Source: Ricinus communis (taxonomy: Eukaryota; Streptophyta; Magnoliopsida; Malpighiales; Euphorbiaceae). Taken from it: DNA of 64,000 bases. The notes beneath the pieces are model-generated. The model saw only the letters and a program-made list of their open reading frames with translations. It ran no database searches and had not been told where the DNA came from. Both the position numbers and the translations under genes were made by a program. The DNA is taken from assembly GCF_019578655.1 (NCBI RefSeq), contig NC_063257.1, forward strand, positions 16,306,001 through 16,370,000, given 5' to 3'. This document shows positions 45,433-57,062 of this stretch, one piece after another; within the stretch, counting starts at the first letter, position 1, and each line of letters starts with the position of its first letter.

Positions 45433-48284
45433 TGATAGGCTACTGATGCAACCTACACCTAAGGCAGTGAACCTATCGATACGGTCTAGCACTAGTGAGT
45501 ATCAAGGTCGTATCCCTGGAGATCGGGTGAACCTAAAGTTACTACTGTTCGCTATGTTATTTAGTTTGAAATAAGGTGTGAGAAGTCTAAATTAATTAAC
45601 CAATGACTATGAATGCAAATAAATGAATGAACAGCAACTCACAATCGAAAGACAAATGCAACAAGAGAAACAAACCCAAAAGGGACCTAAGTGATACAAT
45701 TCTAAGGTTGATTTTATAAATTACCAATCTTGCTTACCCGTGCCTAAATCCTAAATCAAACTTGGTTCCTCTCTCGAGCTCACCGAGTTCCTAAACCTGC
45801 ACTAACCTAATGGAATCTCTTCCTATCAGATTATTACAAATTAGCATTAAGCATGATTTAGAACTATTAAAAGTCGTTAATTCTTAATCCGACGAGTAAA
45901 TTAACCTTATCTCTAAGTCTCTAAGTGTTAACTACCAGTTCTTACTATTCAAATTTCAGTTGTAACAAGCATTTCTCAATGTCAAGAAACAACATAAAAG
46001 ACAATTAATTCAACGTCTCAAATTTACTGAATCAAACTTTATTACTAAACAGCAAGAAGATTACAAAAATGGCAATTAAAAATCCAATAACTAAGCACAA
46101 TCCATCAACAAAGGTGAACCCCAATGGGTTTGATAGCCCTAGCTACTCATAATGAAAGAAACAAATACGAAAGGAAATGAACAACAAAAAAGGAAATGGA
46201 ACATATAACCCCTCTTCTCTCTAATCGGTGTGGAAATGTCGCAAGCTGATATGCATAGTTTTACACATATTTGCCTACATATTATTGCGTATTTTCTTAG
46301 CAATTATTGTGCTTTTATTCCAAGATCACCCGTGTTTTGTGTTCTTTTACATTTCAGGAGAATTTATAGGACCATCATCAGTATTTGAGCAATTATAGGT
46401 CAATACATGCGAAAATGGATGGGAATTCATCAAGATCGGACAAGAGCTCGCAGTGCATACATTGAGCACGGCCTAGATCAAGGCCGTGCTGATCACCACG
46501 GCCTGAACTCTAGCCGTGACCAACCATGAGCTTTTGGTCTTTAAGACATGGCACTTTGGGCACGGTTTCCGTATCCACCACGGCCTCCAGCACGGCCCGT
46601 GGTGGCTAAGCACCGGCGGGGGCACGACCATGAAGAAACCCTAATTGTTGAGATCTGAATGTTCAGCACAGCCTTGACCACGGCCATGCAGAGACAATTA
46701 TATAAGGAAAACTATTATTTTTAGGGTTAGCTAAGCAAGGAGAGAGAGCCCTGGCAGCTGGTTCGGTTTTTGCATAATGCTAAGTTTGAGAGAGAGTTGC
46801 AGAGAGGAAGAATCCCGAAATCGCAAGGTTCCGATTGCAAAATAGTAGTGGAGCAATTCAAGAGGCAAATTGGGAGATTAATCGTAGTGCAGATTCAGAT
46901 TTGGAGCTGTTCATCCAATTCGAGAGAAAAGGGTGTACATGTTTCAATTTCATTATTCTTCCATTGTAATTGATTTCCTAGATTGTTTTAAACATGAACA
47001 TGTTTAGCTAGATTGATTAAATCCATTAGGATTTCTTTACTATGTTGGCTTAATATTATATTGTTGGATTGTTTGAGTTAGTTTTGTATTCTTCTTGCTT
47101 TTAGTATTAATAAGATAATGCATTATTCATGAGACGTTGTGAATTATGGTGTTTAGATTGCTTTATGTGATTGAGAAGTCCATTTGGCAATTGGAATTTT
47201 GAATAGCAAGAACTGGTTAATAATCACTTAGAGATAAGGATAATTAACTAGCCGGATTAAGAATTAACAAAGCTTAATAGAGGCGGATTAAGGCTTAATG
47301 CTAATTTAAGAATCAATCGTTAGGAAGAGATTCCAACTTTAGGTTATTAGGTTTAGGAATTCGGTTATCTCGAGAGAGAAACCGAATTCAGTTAAGAATT
47401 CATCCACAGGTAGCATAATTAGACTCATCAATCCTTTATCTTTTGTTTGATTGCTAACTAGTTTAGGTTCCCTTTATGTTTGCTTTCTTATCTTGGTTAT
47501 TTCGTTTATCCATTCATTCCTGCATCTCCTTTAGAACTTAGCTTGTAGTTAATAGTTAGTTTAGAAATTGTTCATCATTCATTTTAGGTTAATATAACAA
47601 AGAACAAAGAAGTAACTCTGGCCTTTCAGTTTCCCAAGGAATACGACCTTGATACTCGCCATGAGTGCTAGACTGCATCGATAGGTTCACTGCCTTAGAT
47701 TGTAGCTGCATTAATAGCCTATCACAAGCACCGATTCTGAAACCAGCCTCAAGTATGGATCTCGAATGTCTCGATCAATCATCTAGAACCTTCAATCTTT
47801 GCTTGAATCTCCCAAATCAATCCCCTGAAATGACGTTGGTCCCCCAAAATGTCAAGAACAGAGGTGCAAAAGTGGGGGGTCGCGCACGTAGAGAAGTCCA
47901 AAAATCAGAAGCAGAGCCCTGTCTCATTTTGCGTGCGCCTACTTATAGGCAGAAGTGCCCTAGCCCGTGCCACGGTCCGTGCAAGCGGTAAGGGAGGCCA
48001 TGCAATGGGTCGTGCGAATATGCATGGTCGTGCAACTGCCCGTGCAAGAGCCTCGAATTACGCGCCAATCAAGGAATCGAATCCGATAAACATCTAATAT
48101 GCATAAATCATCCACATAGCTTGGTTTCTGCCCGGAAATCAATCAATTTTCTATTAAGGAGTCCGAAAACCTGAAAAACTCAAACACATACCAAAGTGCG
48201 ATCAAACAGGAATAAATATGACTCAAATACACGAATAAACGACTAATAAACAGTCAATAAATATGCATAGAATCATCTACATCA
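45433..48284 (-). repeat. 5' LTR of the Athila-type element, split by a solo LTR
   Basis: Two parts (45433-46246 and 47725-48284) together match the 1.3 kb LTR at 41109-42409. It is about 65 bp longer because of small insertions, including extra units in the CCGTGC-rich patch (47960-48050). Confidence 0.85.
46247..47724 (+). repeat. Solo LTR nested in the Athila LTR
   Basis: 1,478 bp from TGATATGCATAG to GCCTATCA, flanked by the duplication CAAGC (46242-46246 and 47725-47729). There is no interior, so it arose by LTR-LTR recombination. It is related to the Athila LTR near its end (shared GGTTCACTGCCTTAG-type phrase) but forms a distinct family. It contains a perfect 10 bp-stem hairpin at 46465-46490. 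Confidence 0.85.
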
Positions 48285-48289
48285 GCGGG

Positions 48290-48535
48290 TAAGAAAATGA
48301 TTTATGCAATGCAAGGTGTATGCATGTATAAAAGATATACTAACTAATCTTCTTTTAGGTTTTCATTAGAGGAACTATGAGAGCTTGCAAGGGCAGTTGG
48401 ATGACCGACAACGTCAGATTGATGCTCAACAACGTAGAATTGACACTTTGACGCTTCAGCTATCTACCTTGAAGACTCAAAGAATGGATACCGATTCCGA
48501 TGACGGGATGGAGGATTTGGGGAGAACCCTGATTT
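48290..48535 (+). pseudogene. Second PMD gene piece, right part with last exon
   Basis: Continues the GTAAGA donor interrupted at 41108. An intron of about 70 bp ends CTTCTTTTAG at 48358. The last exon then encodes YESLQGQLDDRQRQIDAQQR, a Gln/Arg-rich coiled-coil-like segment, and an acidic tail MDTDSDDGMEDLG. The frame reads on past 48535. The coiled-coil C-terminus after the PMD body suggests dimerisation; this is inference. Confidence 0.5.
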
Positions 48536-48924
48536 TTTACTTTCCCGTTATTGCTTGTATTTTTTGCCCTTTTGCTACTTTTTTGTAAAACTTTAAACTT
48601 TTAGAGATATAAAATTCTGCACTTTGATGTTTACATCCATGCTTTGCTATTAATTCTTTCTCCATATTGCATATTTTAGACTTACACACGACAAAGGCTT
48701 GAGAAAATGCCCGAAAAGCCTTAAAAGGCCCAAAGGAAACACATAATGACATCATCACACAGCCGATTTGGCTCTGCGCACAGCCGATTCATCTCTACAG
48801 TTGCATAATCCGAATTGAACTCCACTTTCATGCCTTTAAATTCGCGTGCAACCCTCACACTTCCCCTTACGTGTTTTTTATTATAAAAATAAAAAAAGCA
48901 TGTCTTAAAAAAGTGCCAAAAGCT
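48536..48924. other. Sequence between PMD remnant and LTR D
   Basis: Non-coding 3' region of the PMD remnant. It contains diverged AGCCGATCGGCT-like motifs at 48762-48800. No gag-pol was seen, although an intact Tat element would place integrase here. Confidence 0.4.
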
Positions 48925-50687
48925 TGCAAATTATGCTTTGGATTCTAGCCCTTAAAACCTAATGGACGCCCAATTAGGTGATCTTAAATCTAACATGATC
49001 CAATTAACCTAATTAGAACATGACAAAGCCCACTAGGTCTATGTTGATTTTAGAATTTAAGCCCAATTACCATTAATTAACCTAATGGACTACAATTTTC
49101 ATACCAGGTCTAATTTTAAGGCCTAATGTCTATATGTCCAGTTTTAATTAGGCAATCACACAGCATATATTTGGCATCCATCCAAAATAAGGCAAAATAA
49201 AGTGCACAAAGTAAATCTAGCTATTAAAACCCATCCTACAACTAAAGAAACGGAAGAAAAATGCCTAAAGTCTAAGTACAATGTACAAATATTATAAAAA
49301 ATACATTAATAATTTGGGAAATTAGGGCTAAATGGTGATCAACCGATCGGCTCTAGGGCTTTGATTGGCGATATTGCGGTTGTTTCTCCTTGATTCAATG
49401 CCCTAGAACTAATTCCACATGCACGGGAGACAAAAGATCAATTAAAAACGTGTGTAACTAAGTAAGTGGAAATCCTAAGTGAATCATATGAACCCTAAAA
49501 AATAGTACTTAAAATAAATGAAAATGGCAAATTTCAGGTTTTAATGGAACCTAAAATCAATTTTAATTTCAAATAAATTGTAAATCTAGCATTCAACCCT
49601 AATTATTTAACTAATTTGATCTAAATGCCAAAAGCAAACATATTAATATATTCAAAACCCTACACGTTCTTATTATCATATTCAATTCCTAGCATATTCA
49701 TATTATCATATTCAATTCCCAGCATGTTCATATTATCAAATTCAATTCCCAGCATGTTATAAACGTATTAATTCATAAGAAACCTATCCTAATCATTTTA
49801 AACAAATAGAAAAATAATACACAAAAAACCTAGTCATGTTTCTAGAACCATAAAAAGAATACAAAAAAATTGATTTAATGGAGAAGATGATGTTGATGAT
49901 GCTGGATGTAGTGGAACCCTCAAGTTATCACCGTAGGTTGTTGATCTGCGAGTCTCAAAAGACGATGAAGCAATTGAATCAAAGATGGATTGAGAATCCA
50001 GTTCGACTTGAGATTTGAAAAAGCTACTGTCGTTCTAAAAATGTATAGTACTTTCTTAGTGACTTCCCAAGAAAAATCTTCTGTGCTTTTTTGAACGTAG
50101 GTTTTTTTATCTCTCTTTCAGAATGATTGCTAGTTTGCTACTAATCATTGATAATTGCTAATAATCCATAGCCCTAGACCTAGGAGTTAATAATGTATAT
50201 ATAAAGCTAGGGTTAGGAAACAGAACGATAAGTTTTAGGTTTTAAAAGATTTTCTTAATATCAATCAATAATATCTAATTAAAAATCTTTAAAATATAGA
50301 TTATGACCTTTTAGAAACTTATTTTGGGCGCTTAATAGTCGAAATACATGAAAAACTACATCAAATCATGAAAAGTTGCCAACCAACACTGTGTAGAGCT
50401 AGTCGGCTCTACGCGGAGCTGATTGGCTCTAGAGAGCATGAAAGTTTGAAATTTTTTTCAATGTAGTCCCTGAACTCTTGGAGATTGCCGTTTCACCCCT
50501 CAAAACTTAATTTTTTGATAATTAAATTGAAATTAATTCTAGAAAAGTGATTTTAACTCAATCATTCTCAATACTAATCTTGGATTCATCCGCCCTCGAT
50601 CTTTGAAACTCAAGAAAAGTAATAACTTTCATCATAGAGTTTTTCGTAATTCTCTCGATATCTAGATCCGAAAAATGGGCACTGACA
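48925..50687 (-). repeat. Tat/Ogre-type LTR D, 3' end truncated
   Basis: In minus orientation it begins TGTCAGTGCCCATTTTTCGG at 50687. It is close to LTR A (both share GCTTTGGATTC…AGCCC and GGCATCCATCC phrases), with CCGATCGGCT at 49347-49356 and a TATA-like run near 50195. The low end is cut at about 48925. Confidence 0.7.
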
Positions 50688-50885
50688 GCCACATCTAGAG
50701 ATGGATTCGAAAACCAACTTCTTTATTTGCGTATTCCTACCTTTAATTTTATTAGTTAATAATCTACTCCCTATAAATGCAACATAATATTTTCTACACA
50801 TATACAATACAACATGTTAGGTTTACCTAATTCTAACCCATTTTAGACATGGCTCAATTCCCATTTTATTAATTAGCCTAATTGA
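50688..50885 (-). repeat. Fragment of another Tat-type LTR
   Basis: Matches 25336-25550 of LTR A (CAGAGATGGAT…CCAAC, then TTTAATTTTATT). It abuts the start of LTR D, so LTR D, or a rearrangement, broke an older LTR. Confidence 0.6.
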
Positions 50886-51315
50886 TAACTTGGTCAAGAA
50901 AGGTAAGCTATAAAAAAGGACTTCAAGTCTGATCCGAGCTCTGATGTACCTGAAACAATGGTTAGAAAGCACTAGACAGGGTTGTCCGACCACTCACTTT
51001 GATGACTAAGTTAGTAATGGTTTTAAGTTGTAAAGTATATAGTAATTGTAGAATAATGAATGTACCTGACACGTTGTGCCACAGTCTTTTATATAGAGAC
51101 TGAAAGTCTCCTAGTCCTGCAAGGAGTAGGACTTATTAATGTAAAGTCTCCCAATCCTATTAGGATTAGTCTTCTTGGTCACACAACAGAATCCTAGCTC
51201 GGGTCAGATTTCTAACTAGAGTCCAACTAAGACTTGGTCTTCAAGACTTCTTGTTGTACTTGAATTTGGACTTAGTCAACTCCGTGTTTCTTAGTTATGA
51301 TAACTCGGCATCCAA
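50886..51315. other. Unclassified repetitive DNA
   Basis: Contains CCGACCACTCACTTTGATGA and repeated AGTCTCC…AATCCT phrases, reminiscent of terminal regions of some plant DNA transposons. No inverted termini or transposase were found, so it is left unclassified. Confidence 0.3.
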
Positions 51316-51545
51316 TTCTCGGCCTACTCTTATCTGCTCGACCTATACTTTCATGCTCGGCCTACTCTTATCTACTCAACCTATTCTTTCATGCTCGGCC
51401 TATTATGTCATGCTCGGCCTACTCTTCATGGTTGGCCTACTCTTTCATGTTTGGTCTACTCTTGTATGGTCAGCCTATTTTTTCATGGTTGGCTTATTCT
51501 CTCATAGTCGACTTATTATGTCATGCTCGGCCTATATTTGGTCAG
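51316..51545. repeat. Short tandem repeat array (about 19 bp unit)
   Basis: About a dozen imperfect units of CTCGGCCTACTCTTTCATG, with some shortened or diverged. Open frames here simply reflect the repeat. Confidence 0.75.
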
Positions 51546-51712
51546 TTATCATTAGCCCCACCCTTTAGTGAGAAGAGTATTTATGCTTGGTAATTGATAA
51601 CTTCTTGAATGATTTTGATATTCAAGAGATTAGTTAGCGAGCTCGAAAGAATGTTGTTTATCAAGATGCTCTCCTTTGAGCTCATGTATTGTTGCTCAAT
51701 AATGAGTTTTTT

Positions 51713-52745
51713 ATGTGCTTCGATGCTCTCTCATTAGCTTTGAAGATCGATACTTTGTTATGTGCTTTGTTGCTTTCTGATGAGCTTTTGGAGAGTGGCA
51801 CTTTTTAGATGCTTTGGTGCTCTCTCATGAGCTTTGGAGATCGACACTTTTTTATGTGTTTTCGTGCTCTCTCATGAGCTTTGAAGATCGACACTTTCTT
51901 TTATATGCTTTGTGCTCTCTCATGAGCTTTGAAGATTGGCACTTTTTTATATGCTTTAGTGCTCTCTTATGAGCTTTGGAGATTGGCACTTTGTTATATA
52001 CTTTAGTGCTCTCTCATGAGCTTTAGAGATCATCTCTTTTTTTATGTGCTCTGGTGCTCTTTCATGAGCTTTAAAGATTGGCACTTTGTTATAGGCTTTA
52101 GTACTCTATCGTGAGCTTTGGAGATCGGCACTTTTTTTATGTGCTTTGGTGCTCTCTCATGAGCTTTGAAGATCAGCACTTTATTATGTGCTTTGGTGCT
52201 CTCTCATGAGCTTTGAAGATCATCACTTTGTTATGTGCTTTTGTGCTTTCTGATGAGCTTTGGAGAGTGGCATTTTTTTATATACTTTGGTGCTCTCTCA
52301 TGAGCTTTGGAGATCGACATTTTTTTATGTGTTTTGGTGCTCTCTCATGAGCTTTGAAGATCAATACTTTTTTATGTGCTTTGATGCTCTCTCATGAGCT
52401 TTGAAGATTGGCACTTTGTTATGTGCTTTAGTGCTCTCTCATGAGCTTTGGAGATCGGCACTTTGTTATGTGATTTAGTGCACCCTCATGAGCTTTGGAG
52501 ATCGATATTTTTTATGTGCTTTGGTGCACTCTCATGAGCTTTGAAGATCGACACTTTGTTATGGGCTTTAGTGCTCTCTCATGAGCTTTGGAGATCGACA
52601 CTTTTTTTATGTGCTTTAGAGATCGACACTTTTTTATGTGCTTTGGGATCTCTCATGAGCTTTGAAGATCAGCACTTTGTTATGTGCTTTGGTGCTCTTT
52701 TATGAGCTTTGGAGATTGACATTTTTTTATGTGCTTTGGAGATTA
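51713..52745. repeat. Minisatellite of about 22 units of about 47 bp
   Basis: Units read TGCTTTGGTGCTCTCTCATG then AGCTTTGAAGATCG and ACACTTTGTTATG, with variable T-run lengths and scattered base changes. At least one unit near 52600-52625 is shortened by about half. Confidence 0.9.
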
Positions 52746-52982
52746 CCCCTTAACATTCTTTTACTACTAGTATCATCTTTAGATCCTCTTTCCTTATTTG
52801 GACTGGTGCCTCGTGTGTCCATGTGCTCATCTTTCTTGTTTTGATCCTCTTTATTATATCGCATTATGATTTATGTAGGAGCTAATTGCCAAAGATAAAT
52901 AGGTTAGATAAGTGTAATACTTACTTCTTGATGTTGGATAAACTTGTGGATGAAGAACATGAGTGTCCTTACTTGTGAATTG
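52746..52982. other. Unassigned DNA before LTR E
   Basis: No coding region, polypurine tract or repeat was recognised. Confidence 0.4.
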
Positions 52983-54856
52983 TGTCAGCACCCCTTTTCC
53001 GAATCTAGATATCAAGGAAAAAACGGAAAACCCTATATGATGAAAGTTACTGACTCGTCTAGGGAGGTTAAGGATAGGCAAATCTGAGACTAGGGTCAAG
53101 GTTAATCCAGCTGGAATTACCTTTTTGAAATCAATTTGGACCTAATTGTTAGAAAAAAAATAAGATTGAGGGTCAAAACAACAGTTTTTACAAATTCAGG
53201 GACCTAATTAAACTTTTCAAGCTCCCTCTATATGCAGCCAATCAACTCTATGTAGAGTCGATTGAGATTTTTGCATTATGACATCATTTTTTATGACGAT
53301 TTCACGTCTAGATACAAATTCTAGAAGGTTTCTTTGACGATAATCATTATTTTATCGCTAATTATTTAAATTTTAAAAAATAAAATGAGATATTTATTGA
53401 TATATTCCTAAAATCTATCGCTTTCTTTAGGGTTTCTCTTGAAACTTTACCTCTATAAATAGAAATAGGTGTTTAGGGATTTAAGGAGGAATCAAGAATT
53501 GAAAATTGGTCGTAAGTGAGATTAAACCTTGAGAGATACTAAGAAAGAAAAAATAGAGAGAAAATCTAGAGGAAAAAGAAATAAAAACACTGTCGTTCTT
53601 AGTCGTCATTAAAAGTTCCAAGCCACTAAAGAAAGATCATTTTTGGAAACTTTTTCTAAATTGACAGAAGGTTCCTCTAAGCCAAATCCAGCACTGATTT
53701 TCTACCTGGTCTTGGATTCAACTGCATCCTCATCGCCTGAGACTCCCAGATCCAACACTTACGATGACAACCTGAGGGTTCCTTCAACCATATATCCACA
53801 TTCATCATAAAATCGGTTCTTTCATTTCTTATTTCGTTTCCTTTTATTATTGTTCTTAGAAACATGATTAGGGTTTTGATATATGATAAGTATGATTATA
53901 TTAGGTTTCTTTTATGAATATGCATGTTACCAGGGTTTGATTATGATAATAAGAACTTAGGGTTTTGAAATGTGGCCTTTTTTCAATTAAGGCTTTTAGA
54001 AATATATTATAGGATCAATATTTAGATTTATTTGTCATTATGATTAGGTAATTAAACCTGTTAAACATGTATAGTTTTTAGGTCTTTTCCTCTTTCGCAA
54101 TCGTAGTTGTGGATAGGTTGTAATAATTAGGTTTTACTTTCTGCTTTATTTTTTTATTGAATTTTAATCAAATATATGATTACATAATTGATTAATTAAA
54201 ATGGGGCACATAGACTTAGGGTTAAAAACTGATCCAACATGAATTTGGTAGTCCAATAGGCTTACCAACTTTAACTAAGCCTAAAGCCCTAAACTCTAGG
54301 TAGACTTAGCAAGCTTTGGCATGTTTAGTTAGGGCTTGGACCTAATTACAATTAGGATCATACTAAATGGGTCTTAAAATAAGTAGTCCATTAGGTCTAC
54401 AGGCTAGAAATCAAGAGCATAAAATGTAATTGGGCTAGACTTGGTAGGCCTTACACATAATTGATTACGAAGTTAGGCTAATTATTCTACTACGGTCTGG
54501 GTTGAATAAAATGGGCTAGACTTAGGTGTATTATGTATGTTGTTTTGGCATGCTTGTGTATGAATTGCTTGCATTTATAGGGAATAATTTGTTAAACAAT
54601 AAAATTAAAAACTAATATACACAAATACAGAAGTTGGCTTCCAGATCCATCTCTAGACTTTATGGCGTAAGCCTCCTTATGAAATCTGAGAAATGCCACT
54701 CATTAGTAAAAGTGTGTCGATGATTACCCGGGTGGCAACTCCTATCTCTACGCTAGTCTCAACGACTAGTTAGCATGTTCCCGATTAGGTTGAAAAGCCT
54801 TACAGTGTCGTAGTTGCTAAAAGACACTTAGGTGCGCGCCCAAACCGCCACCCACA
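52983..54856 (+). repeat. Tat/Ogre-type LTR E (5' LTR)
   Basis: Starts TGTCAGCACCCC and ends CGCCACCCACA (1,874 bp). It carries a diverged copy of the GAGCCGATCGGCTC motif near 53235-53265 and a TATA box at 53452-53462. The primer site follows two bases later. Confidence 0.8.
53452..53462 (+). promoter_or_regulatory. TATA box in LTR E
   Basis: TCTATAAATAG, preserved also in LTR B and, as CCATAAATAG, in the LTR fragment at 60374-61087. It probably drives the genomic transcript. Confidence 0.55.
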
Positions 54857-54857
54857 C

Positions 54858-54875
54858 TGGCGACTCCGTTGGGGA
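54858..54875 (+). other. Primer binding site of the plus-strand Tat element
   Basis: TGGCGACTCCGTTGGGGA directly after LTR E; the intact version of the site seen at 38731-38748. Confidence 0.8.
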
Positions 54876-55562
54876 TAAGAGAAGCTAATTCTAGTGTATG
54901 TTTGTCTTTAATTTTATTATTTAATAGATTATTCTTGCATCACTACACTTTTCACAGGCTGTAGAGTTTGGTCTCTATAGCCCCGATGGCATCGGCTAGC
55001 AATTCTTTGGTTCCATTCAAATCCTAGAATTGCGAAACTAGCTACCATCACTCACAAGTAATGAGTGTACTCTTTTTGCATGGGCCCTTGAATGGGGAAA
55101 CGAGGAAAAACACTTTTTGCTTGTGGGAGCCTTTTATCCTTACCCAAGACTTAGCCCATAGTAATGATTGTAGTAATCTCCCCTAGGTACCATGTTGCTT
55201 GTTATGTGAGATTTTTTTCCAATAAGTATTTTAAGCCCAAGTATTTAAAGGCCTTGGCCTAAAAATGTGGAACCATGCTTTAGGCCCAAAATATGCAGCC
55301 TTTTATGCTTACACAAAGAAATATCACCTTGTTTGTTTTAATCCCCTTTAAGAGCTTATGGCATGCGGGTCGGGCCTACTATCCCCTATTGATAGAAAGC
55401 CCAAACCAAAAATCCTAAGGAAGAAAGACTTACCATGAACCATGTGCAGGAGTAATAAGGTTGGAAGGATGAATTGTATACTACTGTGTGTGTGCTAACC
55501 TTTTTCTTTGTCCTTGTGCATCTCACGTGCATCATGCATCCTATGCATCGCATGCATCATAC
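54876..55562 (+). other. Leader of the plus-strand Tat element
   Basis: Non-coding and homologous to 38031-38730. It continues after the solo LTR at 57045-57062, ending TTTTTTAG just before gag. Confidence 0.55.
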
Positions 55563-55567
55563 TAACC

Positions 55568-57044
55568 TAATAGGCTATTTATGTAGCTACAATCTAAGAT
55601 AGTAAACCTATCGATGCAGACTAGCACTAATGGCGAGTATCAAGGTCGTATTCTCGAGAAAGGGTGATCCTAGAACTACTGCAGTGTCTTATGTTATCTA
55701 ACCTTAACAAAATCGATGAAGTTACTATTCTATGAGTAGATGCAAGCTAAGTGATTAACTAAATGTCAAACAGTTTGCAAAGATTTAGTGAAACAATTAA
55801 GGGAAAAAGAAAACCCAAAGGAACCTAAGCTAGTTGGATTTTAGTGAAGGTAGAGATTATATTTATTACCAATTATGATTACCCTTGAGCGGATTCTAAA
55901 TTGAATTCGATTTCCCTCTAGAGAACATCAAATCCCTAAACCTAAGAATCTAAATGATAGAATCTCTTCCTAACGATTGATTTTAGGTTAGCCTTAAGAT
56001 TAAATCCACTACTATTAAGAGTTGTTAATTCTTAATCCAGCTAGTCAATTACACTTATCACTAAGTGATCATTAACCAATTCTTGCTATTCAAATTTCCA
56101 ATTACTAAATGAACTTCTCAATTACATAAAGCAATCTGAACATCACAATTCACACGTCTCATGAATAATGTAATTTCTTATTAATAATGAAAGCAAGAAG
56201 AATACAAGCATTGATAATCAAAATCTCATAAACATTAAATGCAATCCAACAACAACGGAACCCCAATGGGTTCAATAGTTCTAGCTACTCATGCTAATAA
56301 ATAACATAAAATAAGGAACAAATATAGAAAAACAAATTGAAAACATGCACACCCTTCTTCTTCAAGTAAGATGAACAGCCCTAAATCCCCAAATCTGAAT
56401 AATGAACCTCAAATTGCCTCTTGAATGCCACCAAATCCACTCTTGATCTTCAATGTGATGCTTAAACCACTGGAATCTGTCCTTTAATATGCGAAATAGT
56501 CTCCCAAAGTCAAATATCGAAGTCTGAAAAAGGGTGGCTCGTGCGTGTATGTGAAATCTCAAGTCAAAAAATCGAACCCTAGCAAAATAATTCAACTTTG
56601 CCTATATAATTGTCCCAGCACGGCCGTGGTCAAGCCCGTACTGATCAGCATGGGTAGAGTCCAAGCTATGCTGGACCTCCGAGTCCCGAAAAATAGGTCT
56701 TCTCCCTGACCATGCCCTCGCCGGTGCTGAGCCACCACGGGCCGTGATGGAGGCCATGGTGGCCTTAGAAAACATGCCTAAAGAACACTTTTTAGGGTCA
56801 AATGTTGATGGTTCAACACGGCCAGAGTCCAGGCCATGCGCAACCTTGAAATGGTAGCCCTTGATCTTGATGTATTTTGGTCCGTATTTGCATATATTTC
56901 CCTCGACTACTGATAATGTCCATCAATGATCACTTGAAACATGAAAGGAACCAAAACATAGGTGATTCTGGCATAAAACAAGATAACTATGCATAAAAAT
57001 GGAAGTAATTGGGCATATAAATATGTGTAAAATAATGCATATCA
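55568..57044 (-). repeat. Solo LTR with target duplication TAACC
   Basis: 1,477 bp. In minus orientation it begins TGATATGCATTATTTTACAC and ends GCCTATTA. It is flanked by TAACC at 55563-55567 and 57045-57049. It is the same family as 46247-47724 (1,478 bp), in the opposite orientation. The terminal CA has become TA. Confidence 0.85.
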
Positions 57045-57062
57045 TAACCTTTTCTTTTTTAG

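Larger units (their letters stand above)
41109..48284 (-). mobile_element. Athila-type Ty3/gypsy element, internally deleted
   Basis: Flanked by the five-base duplication GCGGG (41104-41108 and 48285-48289). Minus orientation: 5' LTR 48284-45433 (with a solo LTR nested inside), primer site, partial gag, a short unknown ORF, non-coding interior, polypurine tract, 3' LTR 42409-41109. LTR ends are TGATGTAGATG and GCCCATCA/GCCTATCA. The interior is only about 3.0 kb, with no protease, RT or integrase, so it is a non-autonomous deletion derivative. The duplication and terminal TG/CA make the boundaries secure. Confidence 0.85.

Noticed and set aside
46770..46973. 67-residue frame in the solo LTR
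   Set aside because: It lies wholly in an LTR and is not kept in the sister solo LTR.
51251..51593. Two frames of about 100 residues with repeated SAYYVMLGLL-type units
   Set aside because: They only translate the 19 bp tandem array in two frames.
51713..52745. CRISPR-like array
   Set aside because: Units are contiguous with no unique spacers, and this is plant nuclear DNA; it is a minisatellite.
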